A stretch of DNA of 64,000 nucleotides from JAKEFM01 sp035695825 (GTDB lineage Bacteria; Planctomycetota; UBA1135; JAKEFM01), in assembly GCA_035695825.1 (NCBI GenBank), contig DASRRH010000027.1, positions 124,001 through 188,000 of the forward strand. The letters are read 5' to 3'. A program made the position numbers and the translations under genes. This document shows, piece after piece, positions 6,841 through 14,584 of this stretch; the first letter of the stretch is position 1; every line of letters starts with the position of its first letter. The notes beneath the pieces were generated by a model. That model did not search any database. It was given only the letters and a program-made list of their open reading frames with translations, and was not told the DNA's origin.

Positions 6841-8370
6841 ATGCGGAGATCCCAGCCTCGACTTCTCTTGGCTGGGCTCATGAGCGCCTCGGTGGTCGTG
6901 GTGTTGTTGCTATCCCTTGGGCCGTTCCTTCGGCCGCCCGAGCCGCTCGTCTCCGTGAAGACCCCTGCCCCCGAGGCGACATCCTCGGAGACTCCGCCGA
7001 CCCCGCCCGCCCCCGTTCCGCCTCGGGCCGAGTTGCGGCCCGCGGTCGCTTCGGGTGTTTTGGCGCCTGAGGCTCGGCCGGCCTCGGTTCCTGGAGCGGA
7101 GGAGGGAAGGACTGGACGACTCCGGGTGCGCGTCCGCGATCCCTGGGATCGGCCGGTTTCCGCGGATGTCCGTGTTGTCTCGATGACGGGAGGGGGGGCG
7201 ACTCCTCCGACCCCGGAGCACGTGGGATTCTCGGATCCGCCATCGTCTGCGGCTCCTGGTGCGGGCGTCCCCAAGCCTGAAATCGGCGGTGGCGCCGGAG
7301 TCGCGTCGGCAAGAACGGATGCCGAGGGGACGGTGGCATTCCTCCTCCCGCTCGCCGTCCCCTTCCGTCTCGAGGCGAAGGCACGGGCCGACCTCTTCGA
7401 GCCCTGGACCAAGGAGGCTGTCTACGCTGACTGGGGTGAAGCCCTCGTGACGCTGACGGCGAAGTGTGGCCGGATCACCGGTCGAGTCGTTTCGGCGGAG
7501 AGCGGGGATCTGCTCAAGATCGTCGCCCTCACTTCCGCCGTCTCCACCGAGAGCCTCCACTGGTTCTCGACACAAAGCCTCGAGGGCGGTCGGTTTGACC
7601 TTCTCGCTCCCGCGGGCAAGGTGGACCTCGAGGCGGCCGCACCTGGTCGCGAGCGCACGGCGAAGCCGGTTTCCGTTGCGGCCGATGAGTGGGTGCAGGG
7701 CGTCGAGATCGCGCTCCCCCTCGAGCCCCAGGCTCTCCTTTCCGGGCGGGTGGTAGACGATGCAGGGATCGCGGTGGCGGGCGCAAGGGCGTCCCTTCGC
7801 GCGATCGTCATCCAGAAGGTCGGCGGGGGGACGACCCTGATGAATCAGGACATCGGCCGAGTAGAGACGGACCTCGAAGGGAAGTTCGTGTTCTCCAACC
7901 TGACCCCCTGTGGCCACCTGCTCTCCGTCAGCGCGGAGGGGTTCGAACCTACGGGTCCGATCGCCTTGGAGGTCGCCGCCGAAGGGGCGGTGCTGGAGGT
8001 CGTTCTCGCACGTGCGGGTCATCTCCTGGTGCGGGCCGTCGGTCCCGAAGGGAACGTCCTGGGCCCAGCCCGGATCGTCCTTCGGCGGGGGGACGGATTC
8101 GCGCTCGAGGCGAAGCAAGAATCGTGGGGGCTTTCCCTCTCGCGCCAGCGTCGAAACTTCCGCGTCCACGGAGCCGTTCCCCCGACTCGCGAGGTCGCCG
8201 AGACTCGGGAGGGAGAAGCGGTCCCGAAGCTCCCGAACGGTTGCGTCGCGATTCCCGGGGTCCCGCCCGGCGAGTACGAAATCGTCGTCGAGGCACCGCC
8301 GCTCTCGGGAAAGATGACGGTGTTCGTCGGCATCGAGGGGACGACGGTCGCCGAGGTGCCGTGTCGGTGA
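6841..8370 (+). CDS. Membrane-anchored carboxypeptidase-regulatory-like domain protein
   Basis: The ATG at 6841 is preceded by GGAGG nine bases upstream and opens a 509-residue protein. An N-terminal hydrophobic helix (about residues 9-29) is followed by a Pro/Ala/Glu-rich stalk to about residue 95. The remainder is beta-rich with at least two transthyretin-like carboxypeptidase regulatory repeats, for example L-S-G-R-V-V-D-D-A-G-I-A-V-A-G-A and T-D-L-E-G-K-F-V-F-S-N-L. Such proteins sit on the cell surface or in the periplasm as adhesive or scaffold modules. No catalytic domain is visible. The gene stands alone, 90 bases after the lipase maturation factor gene. Confidence 0.7.
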   Translation: MRRSQPRLLLAGLMSASVVVVLLLSLGPFLRPPEPLVSVKTPAPEATSSETPPTPPAPVPPRAELRPAVASGVLAPEARPASVPGAEEGRTGRLRVRVRDPWDRPVSADVRVVSMTGGGATPPTPEHVGFSDPPSSAAPGAGVPKPEIGGGAGVASARTDAEGTVAFLLPLAVPFRLEAKARADLFEPWTKEAVYADWGEALVTLTAKCGRITGRVVSAESGDLLKIVALTSAVSTESLHWFSTQSLEGGRFDLLAPAGKVDLEAAAPGRERTAKPVSVAADEWVQGVEIALPLEPQALLSGRVVDDAGIAVAGARASLRAIVIQKVGGGTTLMNQDIGRVETDLEGKFVFSNLTPCGHLLSVSAEGFEPTGPIALEVAAEGAVLEVVLARAGHLLVRAVGPEGNVLGPARIVLRRGDGFALEAKQESWGLSLSRQRRNFRVHGAVPPTREVAETREGEAVPKLPNGCVAIPGVPPGEYEIVVEAPPLSGKMTVFVGIEGTTVAEVPCR

Positions 8371-8549
8371 GGGAGGGAGCCGATGGGCGACTCCCGGGCG
8401 TCGAGTCGTGCCACTTGAGATCGGGGCGGGCGATTCGAAGGAGGGAGAGTGCGCCTCGTCCAAGCGGGTCGCAGACTGCGGCCCCTTCTGACGCTCCTCC
8501 CTTCCGGGACGGGCCCCGTGCGGCCGGCCCGGGGGGGGCCCGAACCGAT

Positions 8550-8586
8550 GGTTGTAATGTGAAAGATTACCTTTCAAACTACAACC
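8550..8586 (+). promoter_or_regulatory. AT-rich perfect inverted repeat abutting the ATPase start codon
   Basis: Two paired arm segments form a 37-base palindrome centred on 8568: GGTTGTA (8550-8556) pairs with TACAACC (8580-8586), and TGAAAG (8560-8565) with CTTTCA (8571-8576), around ATTAC. It is far more AT-rich than its surroundings. One base separates it from the ATG at 8588, so no Shine-Dalgarno fits and an RNA hairpin would cover the start. It looks like an operator, an RNA element or the border of a mobile unit. Confidence 0.8.
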
Positions 8587-8587
8587 C

Positions 8588-9769
8588 ATGTACCGGCGCC
8601 TTGCCCTGGAGGATCTGGAGGAGACCCTCCGCGCGTTCCCCGTCGCGGCCCTCATCGGGGGCCGCCAGACGGGCAAGACCACGCTTGCGAAGGAGGTCGT
8701 CCGGCGGCGCGCGGGGAAAGCCCTCTACCTCGACCTCGAGCTGCCCGGGGACCTCGCCAAGCTTGCCGACGCGCAGGGCTTCCTCTCCCGGAACGCCGAC
8801 CGCCTCGTGGTCCTCGACGAGATCCAGCACGCGCCCGAGATCTTCCCGCTGCTGCGCGCCCTCGTCGACCGGGGTCGCCGGCCCGGCCGGTTCCTCGTGC
8901 TCGGGTCGGCATCTTCCGATCTCCTCCGTCAGGTCTCGGAGTCTCTTGCGGGAAGGATCCGGACCGTCGAGCTCTCGGGTCTCCTCGTCCCCGAGGTGGC
9001 TTCGGGAGCGGCGCGGGCGGCGAATGCGTGGCGGCGGCTATGGGTCCGGGGGGGCTATCCGGGCTCGTACGACGCGCCGTCGGAGAAAGCCTCTGCGGAG
9101 TGGCGCGAGGCCTTCCTGCGCACATTCCTCGAAAGGGATATCCGCGAGTTCGGCGTCCGGATCCCGGCGACCCAACTGCGGCGCTTCTGGACGATGCTCG
9201 CGCATGTGCACGGGCAACTCTGGAACGCCCGCCTCTTCGCCGAGAACTTCGGCGTCAGCGCGCCCACCGTGCGGGCCTACCTTGACCTGCTCGCCGACCT
9301 TTTCGTCGTGCGCCAGCTGCCTCCGCTCGCGGCCAACGTCTCGAAGCGGCTGATCAAGGCGCCGAAGACCTACGTCCGCGACAGCGGGATGCTCCACGCC
9401 CTCCTCGGCGTCGCGGACGAGGAGGACCTCCTGTCGAGGCCGGTGCTCGGCAACTCCTTCGAGGGATTCGCGATCGAGCAGATCCTCGGCCTCGCGCCGC
9501 GCAATGCCGACTCCGCCTTCTACCGGACTCACACCGGTGTCGAGCTCGACCTCGTCCTGACGATCGGGAAGCGCCGGCTTGGGATCGAGATCAAGTACAC
9601 GAGCGCCCCGACTCTCTCGAAGGGGATGCGGGTCGCCCTCGAAGATGCCGCGTGCGGGGAGGGGTGGATCGTGACGGCGGGCGAAGACCGCTTCCCGCTC
9701 GCGAAGAACGTCGAGGCGGTCGCGCTGCCGCAGTTCCTCCGCGAGGTCGTCGCCCCGCTCCACAGGTGA
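8588..9769 (+). CDS. AAA ATPase with C-terminal DUF4143 domain
   Basis: The 393-residue protein has a Walker A motif GGRQTGKTT (residues 24-32) and Walker B LVVLDEI (73-79), followed by an LGSASSDLL segment. The C-terminal half, with L-A-R-R/L-G-x-N-S-F-E-G-F and G-V-E-L-D-L-V-L, is the nuclease-like DUF4143 part typical of this family. Thousands of such genes occur scattered in bacteria and archaea, often near mobile DNA, and their biological role is not settled. The length is normal for the family. It stands alone between non-coding stretches, and the palindrome immediately upstream suggests self-regulation or mobility. Confidence 0.88.
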   Translation: MYRRLALEDLEETLRAFPVAALIGGRQTGKTTLAKEVVRRRAGKALYLDLELPGDLAKLADAQGFLSRNADRLVVLDEIQHAPEIFPLLRALVDRGRRPGRFLVLGSASSDLLRQVSESLAGRIRTVELSGLLVPEVASGAARAANAWRRLWVRGGYPGSYDAPSEKASAEWREAFLRTFLERDIREFGVRIPATQLRRFWTMLAHVHGQLWNARLFAENFGVSAPTVRAYLDLLADLFVVRQLPPLAANVSKRLIKAPKTYVRDSGMLHALLGVADEEDLLSRPVLGNSFEGFAIEQILGLAPRNADSAFYRTHTGVELDLVLTIGKRRLGIEIKYTSAPTLSKGMRVALEDAACGEGWIVTAGEDRFPLAKNVEAVALPQFLREVVAPLHR

Positions 9770-10352
9770 GGGTGACACGGGAACGACGTCGAGACGTCGC
9801 CGCTCTCGGGAGAGACGGACGAGGATCATCGCGGTCTCCTTGTGGATGCGCCGGTTCCCGGAGCAAGAGCCGGACCGGGCCGCGTGACCGGAGGAGATCC
9901 GCCGTCCGTCTCCGATCGGATACGCCCGGGGGGACGGATCGGATACACGCGGCTTTCGCCCAAGCGAGGCCCGGGGGCAGAGCCACGCCTCGAGGTCGCC
10001 CCGTGCAGCCCGCGGATCCCTCTCGAGAGATCTCGAGACGGGCGACGCCGGGCGTTCGATCCCTTCGGGAGGTCCTGCGATCCGCCCTCGAAGGATTCCC
10101 CGTCCACGATTTTCAAACGGCGCGGAGTTCCTGGAAGCGAGGAGACCCTCGCTCGCCGGAGTCCGGCGGACCGGAAAGTCCGGGAGCTTCGCCTTGGCAT
10201 GAGGGTGGGGAGCGGTCCGGGGTCGCCGCCCACCTCGGTCGCGGGGTCTCGCCGTCGGCTCCGGGGCAGGGGACCGTCCCGCCATTCGGGAGGGCGCGAG
10301 AGGTCGGGGGAGGGCCCGACGCGCGTAGGATCCGCCCGCCGCCGGCTCACCG
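9770..10352. other. Gene-poor stretch after the DUF4143 ATPase
   Basis: About 580 bases hold no convincing gene on either strand. Open frames exist, but their predicted peptides are Arg/Pro/Ser-rich shadows. A possible -10 hexamer (TAGGAT, 10326-10331) near the right end may serve the next gene. Confidence 0.5.
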
Positions 10353-11330
10353 ATCGACCCGCTCCGAGCCCGCCCCCACCGCCTCGTCCTCTCCTTCGCC
10401 GCCGCCGAGGGCCTCGTCCTCGGCGCGTGGCTCCTCCTCGCGCCCGGTTCGCTCTTCGATCTCCTCGATTCCCGGTCTCCCTCCCCCGTCGCCGCGCGCG
10501 TGGCCGGGGTCGCGATCTTCGCCTACGCCTTCGCGTACGCGCATGCCGCCCTCCACATCGATCGCGCGCGACCGTGGGTCGCTGTCGGGCTCGCCGCCAA
10601 GCTCTTCGGCGCCGCCGCCTGGGTCCTCGCCGTCCGCAGCGGATCCTGGCACGTCCGGACGCTCCCGCTCGTCGTCCTCCACTGCGCCGCGTGGTGGCTC
10701 CCCTTCGCGCTCTTCCTCCTCGACCGGACCCGCCTCGGAGCCCGCCTCCGTGCGCGGGCGCCGCACGCGTGCGCGGCCTTCAACGCGGCCGGCGCCCTCG
10801 CGATGCTCCTCGTTCTGCGACACGGGCTCGAGTCGAGTTCGGATCCGGCGACTCGGACCGAGTTCGTCCGCCGGAACGTCCTCCTCTGGCGCGCGGGTTG
10901 GGCGCTCTGGACGGGAGCCGGCCTCTCCCTCGTCGCCTTCTTCGCGTGGTGGGGGGCGCGGCTCGGCGATCCGAAGCGCGCCCTCCTCGCGTCCGCGGCG
11001 GCCGCCGTCGGCCTCGCGTGCGACCTCGCGGCCGAGTCGCTTTTCATGGGTTGGTTCCCGGACCGGATGCGCGAGGTGGAGAGGGCCGCGGGGCTCCTCA
11101 CCGGCGGCGCCGCGAACGGGCTCTACACCGTCGCCGGGATCCTCCTCACTCTCGGCACGCGCCAACTGCGGGGGCCCCGACTCCTCTGGACGTGGGGCGT
11201 GTGGGTCGCCGGAACCGCTCTCACCGCCTCGACGTTCGCCGGGAGCGTGCCGGCGACGATCGCCTCGACCGCGACACTCATGACGCTCTTCTGCCCCTGG
11301 GTCTGGTTCGTCGGCCGCGAGCTCTCGTGA
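10353..11330 (+). CDS. Multi-pass membrane protein of unknown function, start codon unresolved
   Basis: I do not recognise a named family. The protein has about seven hydrophobic helices, for example near the start (F-A-A-A-E-G-L-V-L-G-A-W-L-L-L), then Y-A-F-A-Y-A-H-A-A-L, and F-F-A-W-W-G in the middle. The first ordinary start codon is GTG at 10500, but the frame is clearly coding upstream of it: a complete transmembrane helix lies between 10380 and 10450. From the in-frame TAG at 10326 to 10500 there is no ATG, GTG or TTG. I placed the start at ATC 10353, about 22 bases after a TAGGAT -10-like hexamer, as the best candidate. A sequencing error in a start codon would look the same. The stop overlaps the next GTG. 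Confidence 0.6.
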   Translation: MDPLRARPHRLVLSFAAAEGLVLGAWLLLAPGSLFDLLDSRSPSPVAARVAGVAIFAYAFAYAHAALHIDRARPWVAVGLAAKLFGAAAWVLAVRSGSWHVRTLPLVVLHCAAWWLPFALFLLDRTRLGARLRARAPHACAAFNAAGALAMLLVLRHGLESSSDPATRTEFVRRNVLLWRAGWALWTGAGLSLVAFFAWWGARLGDPKRALLASAAAAVGLACDLAAESLFMGWFPDRMREVERAAGLLTGGAANGLYTVAGILLTLGTRQLRGPRLLWTWGVWVAGTALTASTFAGSVPATIASTATLMTLFCPWVWFVGRELS

Positions 11331-12346
11331 GACGGATCGTGGTCCTCGGCGGGCTCGGCTTCTTCGGCGGGGCCGCGGCCGGCCTCCTCCGGTCGAAGGG
11401 GGCGAAGCCGGTCCTCGCGTCGCGGCGTCCGCAGGCCCAGCTGCGCGTCGACGCCGAGGATCCCGCTTCGATCCGGGCCGCCCTGCGCCCCGGCGACGTC
11501 GTCCTCGACGCGGCGGGCCCGTTCCAGCGGCGCACGACGACGCTCGTCGAGGCGGCGGTCGAGATCGGGTTCGACGTCGTCGACCTCAGCGAAGACCTCT
11601 CCTTCGCCGAGCGCGTCCTCGCGCTCCGGGCCCGAATCGAACACGCGGGGGTCCGGGTGCTCACGGCCTGCTCGTCCGTCTCCGCGATCAGCGCGGCGGC
11701 GGTCCGGCGGAGCCGGATCGCCGCGCCCATCCGGGTCGACGTGTTCCTCGCTCCCGCCTCGCGCTTCACCGCCCGCCCGGCGACCGGGGCGGCGCTCCTC
11801 GCCTCGGTCGGGAAGCCGATCCGGGTCTGGAGGGACGGCTGCCTCGCCGACGCCGTCGGGTGGTCCGAGTCGCGCGTCTTCCCCTTTCCTCCCCCGGTCG
11901 GCCGCGTGCGAGGCTGGCTCATGGAGAGCGCGGACGCCCTCCTCCTCCCCGCAGCCTGGCCCTCGATCCGGACTGTCGGCTTCTGGGTCGACACCCACGC
12001 CCCGGGCACGAACGCGCTCTTCGCGGCCGCCGCGCGCCGGCCGCTCCTTCGGCGGCTCCTCGAGCGGGGGCAACCTCTCGGGCTCGCCCTCGCCCGCCGG
12101 TTCGGCGCCCGGGCCTCGACCCTCAGCTTCGAAATCACGGGCGCACAGGGACCGTCCGTCCGGATCGCCCTCGCCGCCCGCGAGCGCGGCTATCTTGCGC
12201 CGGTCGTCCCCGCCGTCCTCGCCGCGCGGTCGATCGCCGAGGGCCGGTTCGAGCCGCGCGGCCTCGTGCCGGTCGACCGGCAGGTCGATCCGGACGAGGC
12301 CTTCCGCGAGCTGCGGTCGCTCGGGCTCGAGGCGCTCGAAGGCTGA
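11327..12346 (+). CDS. Saccharopine dehydrogenase-like NAD(P)-binding protein
   Basis: The 339-residue protein opens with a Rossmann fold, R-R-I-V-V-L-G-G-L-G-F-F-G-G (residues 2-15), followed by V-V-L-D-A-A-G-P-F-Q (about 58-67), a pattern of the saccharopine dehydrogenase-like family. Many members are not lysine enzymes, so the substrate is unknown. A hydrophobic stretch near residue 200 may be buried and need not span a membrane. The GTG start overlaps the stop of the membrane protein (GTGA), which suggests the two work together. Confidence 0.75.
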   Translation: MRRIVVLGGLGFFGGAAAGLLRSKGAKPVLASRRPQAQLRVDAEDPASIRAALRPGDVVLDAAGPFQRRTTTLVEAAVEIGFDVVDLSEDLSFAERVLALRARIEHAGVRVLTACSSVSAISAAAVRRSRIAAPIRVDVFLAPASRFTARPATGAALLASVGKPIRVWRDGCLADAVGWSESRVFPFPPPVGRVRGWLMESADALLLPAAWPSIRTVGFWVDTHAPGTNALFAAAARRPLLRRLLERGQPLGLALARRFGARASTLSFEITGAQGPSVRIALAARERGYLAPVVPAVLAARSIAEGRFEPRGLVPVDRQVDPDEAFRELRSLGLEALEG

Positions 12347-12473
12347 CCGCCCGGTCCGGGTCGGGGAGGCCCGGGGTCCTCGCGGAGGCTCGAGTCCAGA
12401 TGCGGCTCGCGGCGTTCCGATCCCGAAGGCGACGTGGCAGACTCTGCCGGTCCGTCCGGGTTCGGGTCGCAGG

Positions 12474-13622
12474 ATGGAACGTCGCGCGAAGCTGGTTCGG
12501 TCCGGGGCCGCCTTCCTTCTGGGGGCGGTGGCCGCGTCGGGATTGCTCGAGGTCCTCGTGCGGCTCCTCTGGAAGGCCCCCCCGCTCGGCTATCCCCCGG
12601 GCATGTTCGTCGCCGACGAGGCGGCCGGCGTCCGGCTCGCCCGAAACTTTCGCGCTCGACACAAGACGCCGGACTACGACATCGAGATCCGGACGAACGC
12701 GCGCGGGTTTCGCGGCCCGGAGCTCGGACGGAAGCCGGAGGGGGGGCGCCGCATCCTGGCGCTCGGCGATTCGTTCGGATTCGGCCACGGCGTCGAGGCG
12801 GAGGAGGCGTATCCGGCCGTCCTCGAGCGCGTGCTCCGCGATCGGGGCGAGAAGGTCGAGGTCGTCAACGCGGGGGTGCCGGGGTACGGCACCTCCAACG
12901 AGTTCGGGCTCCTCGCCGCGGAGGCCCCTTCCCTCGATCCCGACGTCGTCGTGCTGGGGTTCTACGTCGGCAACGACTTCCGCAACAACCACGCCGAGAG
13001 ATTCGGCCGGCTGACGGCCCGCTCCGGCGTGCTCGTCACGCGGACCGCTCGGGACGCGGGCTGGAGGCTCACGCTCAAGGCGGCGGTGGCGGTCCACTGG
13101 CGGACGGCGCAGTTCCTGCTCCTGGGCCGGAGCCAGACGTCCGCCGGCGAGCAGGAGACCTTGCGCCGCACCTGCGCGGCTCTCCCCTGGGACGAGGGCT
13201 TCGGGACGGCGATGACGTGCCGGAGCTGGGACGCGGATGCCGCGCGCGCGTTCGAGCTGACCGTGGAGTGGTTGCGGCGCGTGGCCGAGCTCTGCGCCGC
13301 GCAGCGCCGCGGCCTCCTGATCGTCCTGCTCCCCACCCCGCTCCAGTACGACCCCGCGCTCTGGTCGATCGCCCTCCAGACCTGCGGGCTGAACGCCGAC
13401 GACTACGACCTCGCGAAGCCGGACCGCGAGCTGCTCCGCTGGGGCGCGGAGCAGGGAGTCGCCGTCCTGGATCTGCTGCCGGCTCTCCGGGCCCGCACGA
13501 CCGGCGGCTCCGGCGTTCGCCTGTACGTCGACGTCCATCTCAACTCCGAGGGGCATCGCCTCGTGGCCGAGGAGATCGCCGGGCACATGGCCGAGGCATC
13601 CGTGCCGCGCGCGCCGAGGTGA
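12474..13622 (+). CDS. SGNH/GDSL-family hydrolase, membrane-anchored
   Basis: A signal-anchor helix covers residues 11-33. The SGNH blocks follow in order: LALGDSFGFG with the nucleophile Ser100, a Gly block N-A-G-V-P-G-Y-G-T-S-N-E, the Asn block G-N-D, and D-V-H-L-N-S-E-G-H near the C-terminus supplying Asp and His. The spacer N-A-R-G-F-R-G-P-E before block I is typical of the branch that often modifies acyl groups on exported polysaccharides. The start at ATG 12474 puts the anchor at the N-terminus. Activity as esterase or acyltransferase cannot be told apart from sequence. It is 127 bases after the previous gene and convergent with the next. Confidence 0.82.
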   Translation: MERRAKLVRSGAAFLLGAVAASGLLEVLVRLLWKAPPLGYPPGMFVADEAAGVRLARNFRARHKTPDYDIEIRTNARGFRGPELGRKPEGGRRILALGDSFGFGHGVEAEEAYPAVLERVLRDRGEKVEVVNAGVPGYGTSNEFGLLAAEAPSLDPDVVVLGFYVGNDFRNNHAERFGRLTARSGVLVTRTARDAGWRLTLKAAVAVHWRTAQFLLLGRSQTSAGEQETLRRTCAALPWDEGFGTAMTCRSWDADAARAFELTVEWLRRVAELCAAQRRGLLIVLLPTPLQYDPALWSIALQTCGLNADDYDLAKPDRELLRWGAEQGVAVLDLLPALRARTTGGSGVRLYVDVHLNSEGHRLVAEEIAGHMAEASVPRAPR

Positions 13623-13650
13623 TCCGCGTCCGCCTCCGCGCCGGCGGACG

Positions 13651-14271
13651 TCAGCGGCGCGCGGTTCCGCGGGCAAGCAGCATCCAGGCGGCGAGCGCGG
13701 CCGCCTTCTCCTGCGCCCGCCACGGAGGACCGACTCGCCGGCCCATCGCGGCCAGCGCCCGCGTCACCTGCCCGCTCGGCAGGCCGAGCGCCTTCCCCGC
13801 GGCGCCGTGGAGCTCGCGCTCGACGAGCCTCCGGCAGTCCAATCCGCAGGCCGCGAGCGCCTCCTCCACCAGGTCCGGGAAGAGCCGCCCTTCCGAAGCG
13901 TGGGCCCGCATGTGCGGATTCGCGATCTTCGCAGGATCCGTGTCGCTCCCCGCGACGATCGCCGCGCCGCGAAGCCCGCCCGCGCGCGAGCGCAGCTCTT
14001 CCACGAGCGTTCGCACGGCGGGGACCGCGACCTTCCGGGCGGCCTCAGTGGCGCGGCGGACGATTCCTCCGCTCTCCTCCGGGGGCGCCTCGAGCGCCGC
14101 ATGGTAGGGCTGGAAAGAATCGGGGACTCCCGGGTCGTGAAGGAGGAGTTCCCGGCGAACGAGGACATGCGGGGCGGAGGCGGGGCCCCCGATCGCGACC
14201 GCGCTGGCCCGCCCGGTCCGGACTCGGAAACCGAGCGCCGCCTCTCCCCGCGGGGAAGGCTCGATCTTCAC
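13651..14271 (-). CDS. Conserved hypothetical protein, 206 aa
   Basis: I cannot name a function. The N-terminus reads as alternating beta strands (A-L-G-F-R-V-R-T-G-R-A-S-A-V-A-I), then Q-P-Y-H-A-A-L-E, a long helix, a strand with G-A-A-I-V-A-G-S-D-T-D-P (about 102-113), and A-N-P-H-M-R-A-H-A-S-E-G-R-L-F. The order strand, helix, strand with conserved Asp and His is reminiscent of an RNase H-type fold, but no catalytic set is evident. The GTG start overlaps the stop of the upstream 87-residue gene (GTGA), so the two are translated together. It is convergent with the SGNH gene. Confidence 0.65.
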   Translation of the reverse strand: MKIEPSPRGEAALGFRVRTGRASAVAIGGPASAPHVLVRRELLLHDPGVPDSFQPYHAALEAPPEESGGIVRRATEAARKVAVPAVRTLVEELRSRAGGLRGAAIVAGSDTDPAKIANPHMRAHASEGRLFPDLVEEALAACGLDCRRLVERELHGAAGKALGLPSGQVTRALAAMGRRVGPPWRAQEKAAALAAWMLLARGTARR

Positions 14272-14531
14272 CGGCTCGGCGGATCCTCCCGGGTCAGTTC
14301 ACAGGCGCCGATCAGGCCGTCGAGCTCGAGCCCGTACTCGTTGAAGTCATCGGTTGGGGAGAACCCCTCCTCCAACATTTCCTGCGAGAGGGCGTCGCCG
14401 ATCTCGAGTCGGACGGCATGGGGGAGCCTCCGGATGTCCTTCGCGCGCGCGAGCACCGGACGGAGCGGGCTCTCTCGCTTCTGGAGGATCTCCAGAATTC
14501 GGGCCGTGTCCTTCTCCCAATCCCGTTGCAT
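14268..14531 (-). CDS. Small hypothetical protein, 87 aa
   Basis: The ATG at 14531 opens an acidic, largely helical protein with two noticeable blocks: R-P-V-L-A-R-A-K-D-I-R-R-L-P-H-A-V-R-L-E-I and F-N-E-Y-G-L-E-L-D-G-L-I. There is no signal peptide. Codon use is like the neighbours. Its stop overlaps the GTG of the 206-residue gene, implying a two-gene unit with a shared, unknown role. It could be an antitoxin-like or regulatory partner, but nothing proves that. Confidence 0.6.
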   Translation of the reverse strand: MQRDWEKDTARILEILQKRESPLRPVLARAKDIRRLPHAVRLEIGDALSQEMLEEGFSPTDDFNEYGLELDGLIGACELTREDPPSR

Positions 14532-14584
14532 GGCTGCGGGCTCGGCGTGCGCCTCGACGATCGTTCGGACCCCGCGGCTCCGGG

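Noticed and set aside
9038..9829. An AAGGAG plus ATG at 9829 on the - strand reading into the antisense of the ATPase gene
   Set aside because: The predicted protein is the antisense shadow of the conserved ATPase and resembles no family.
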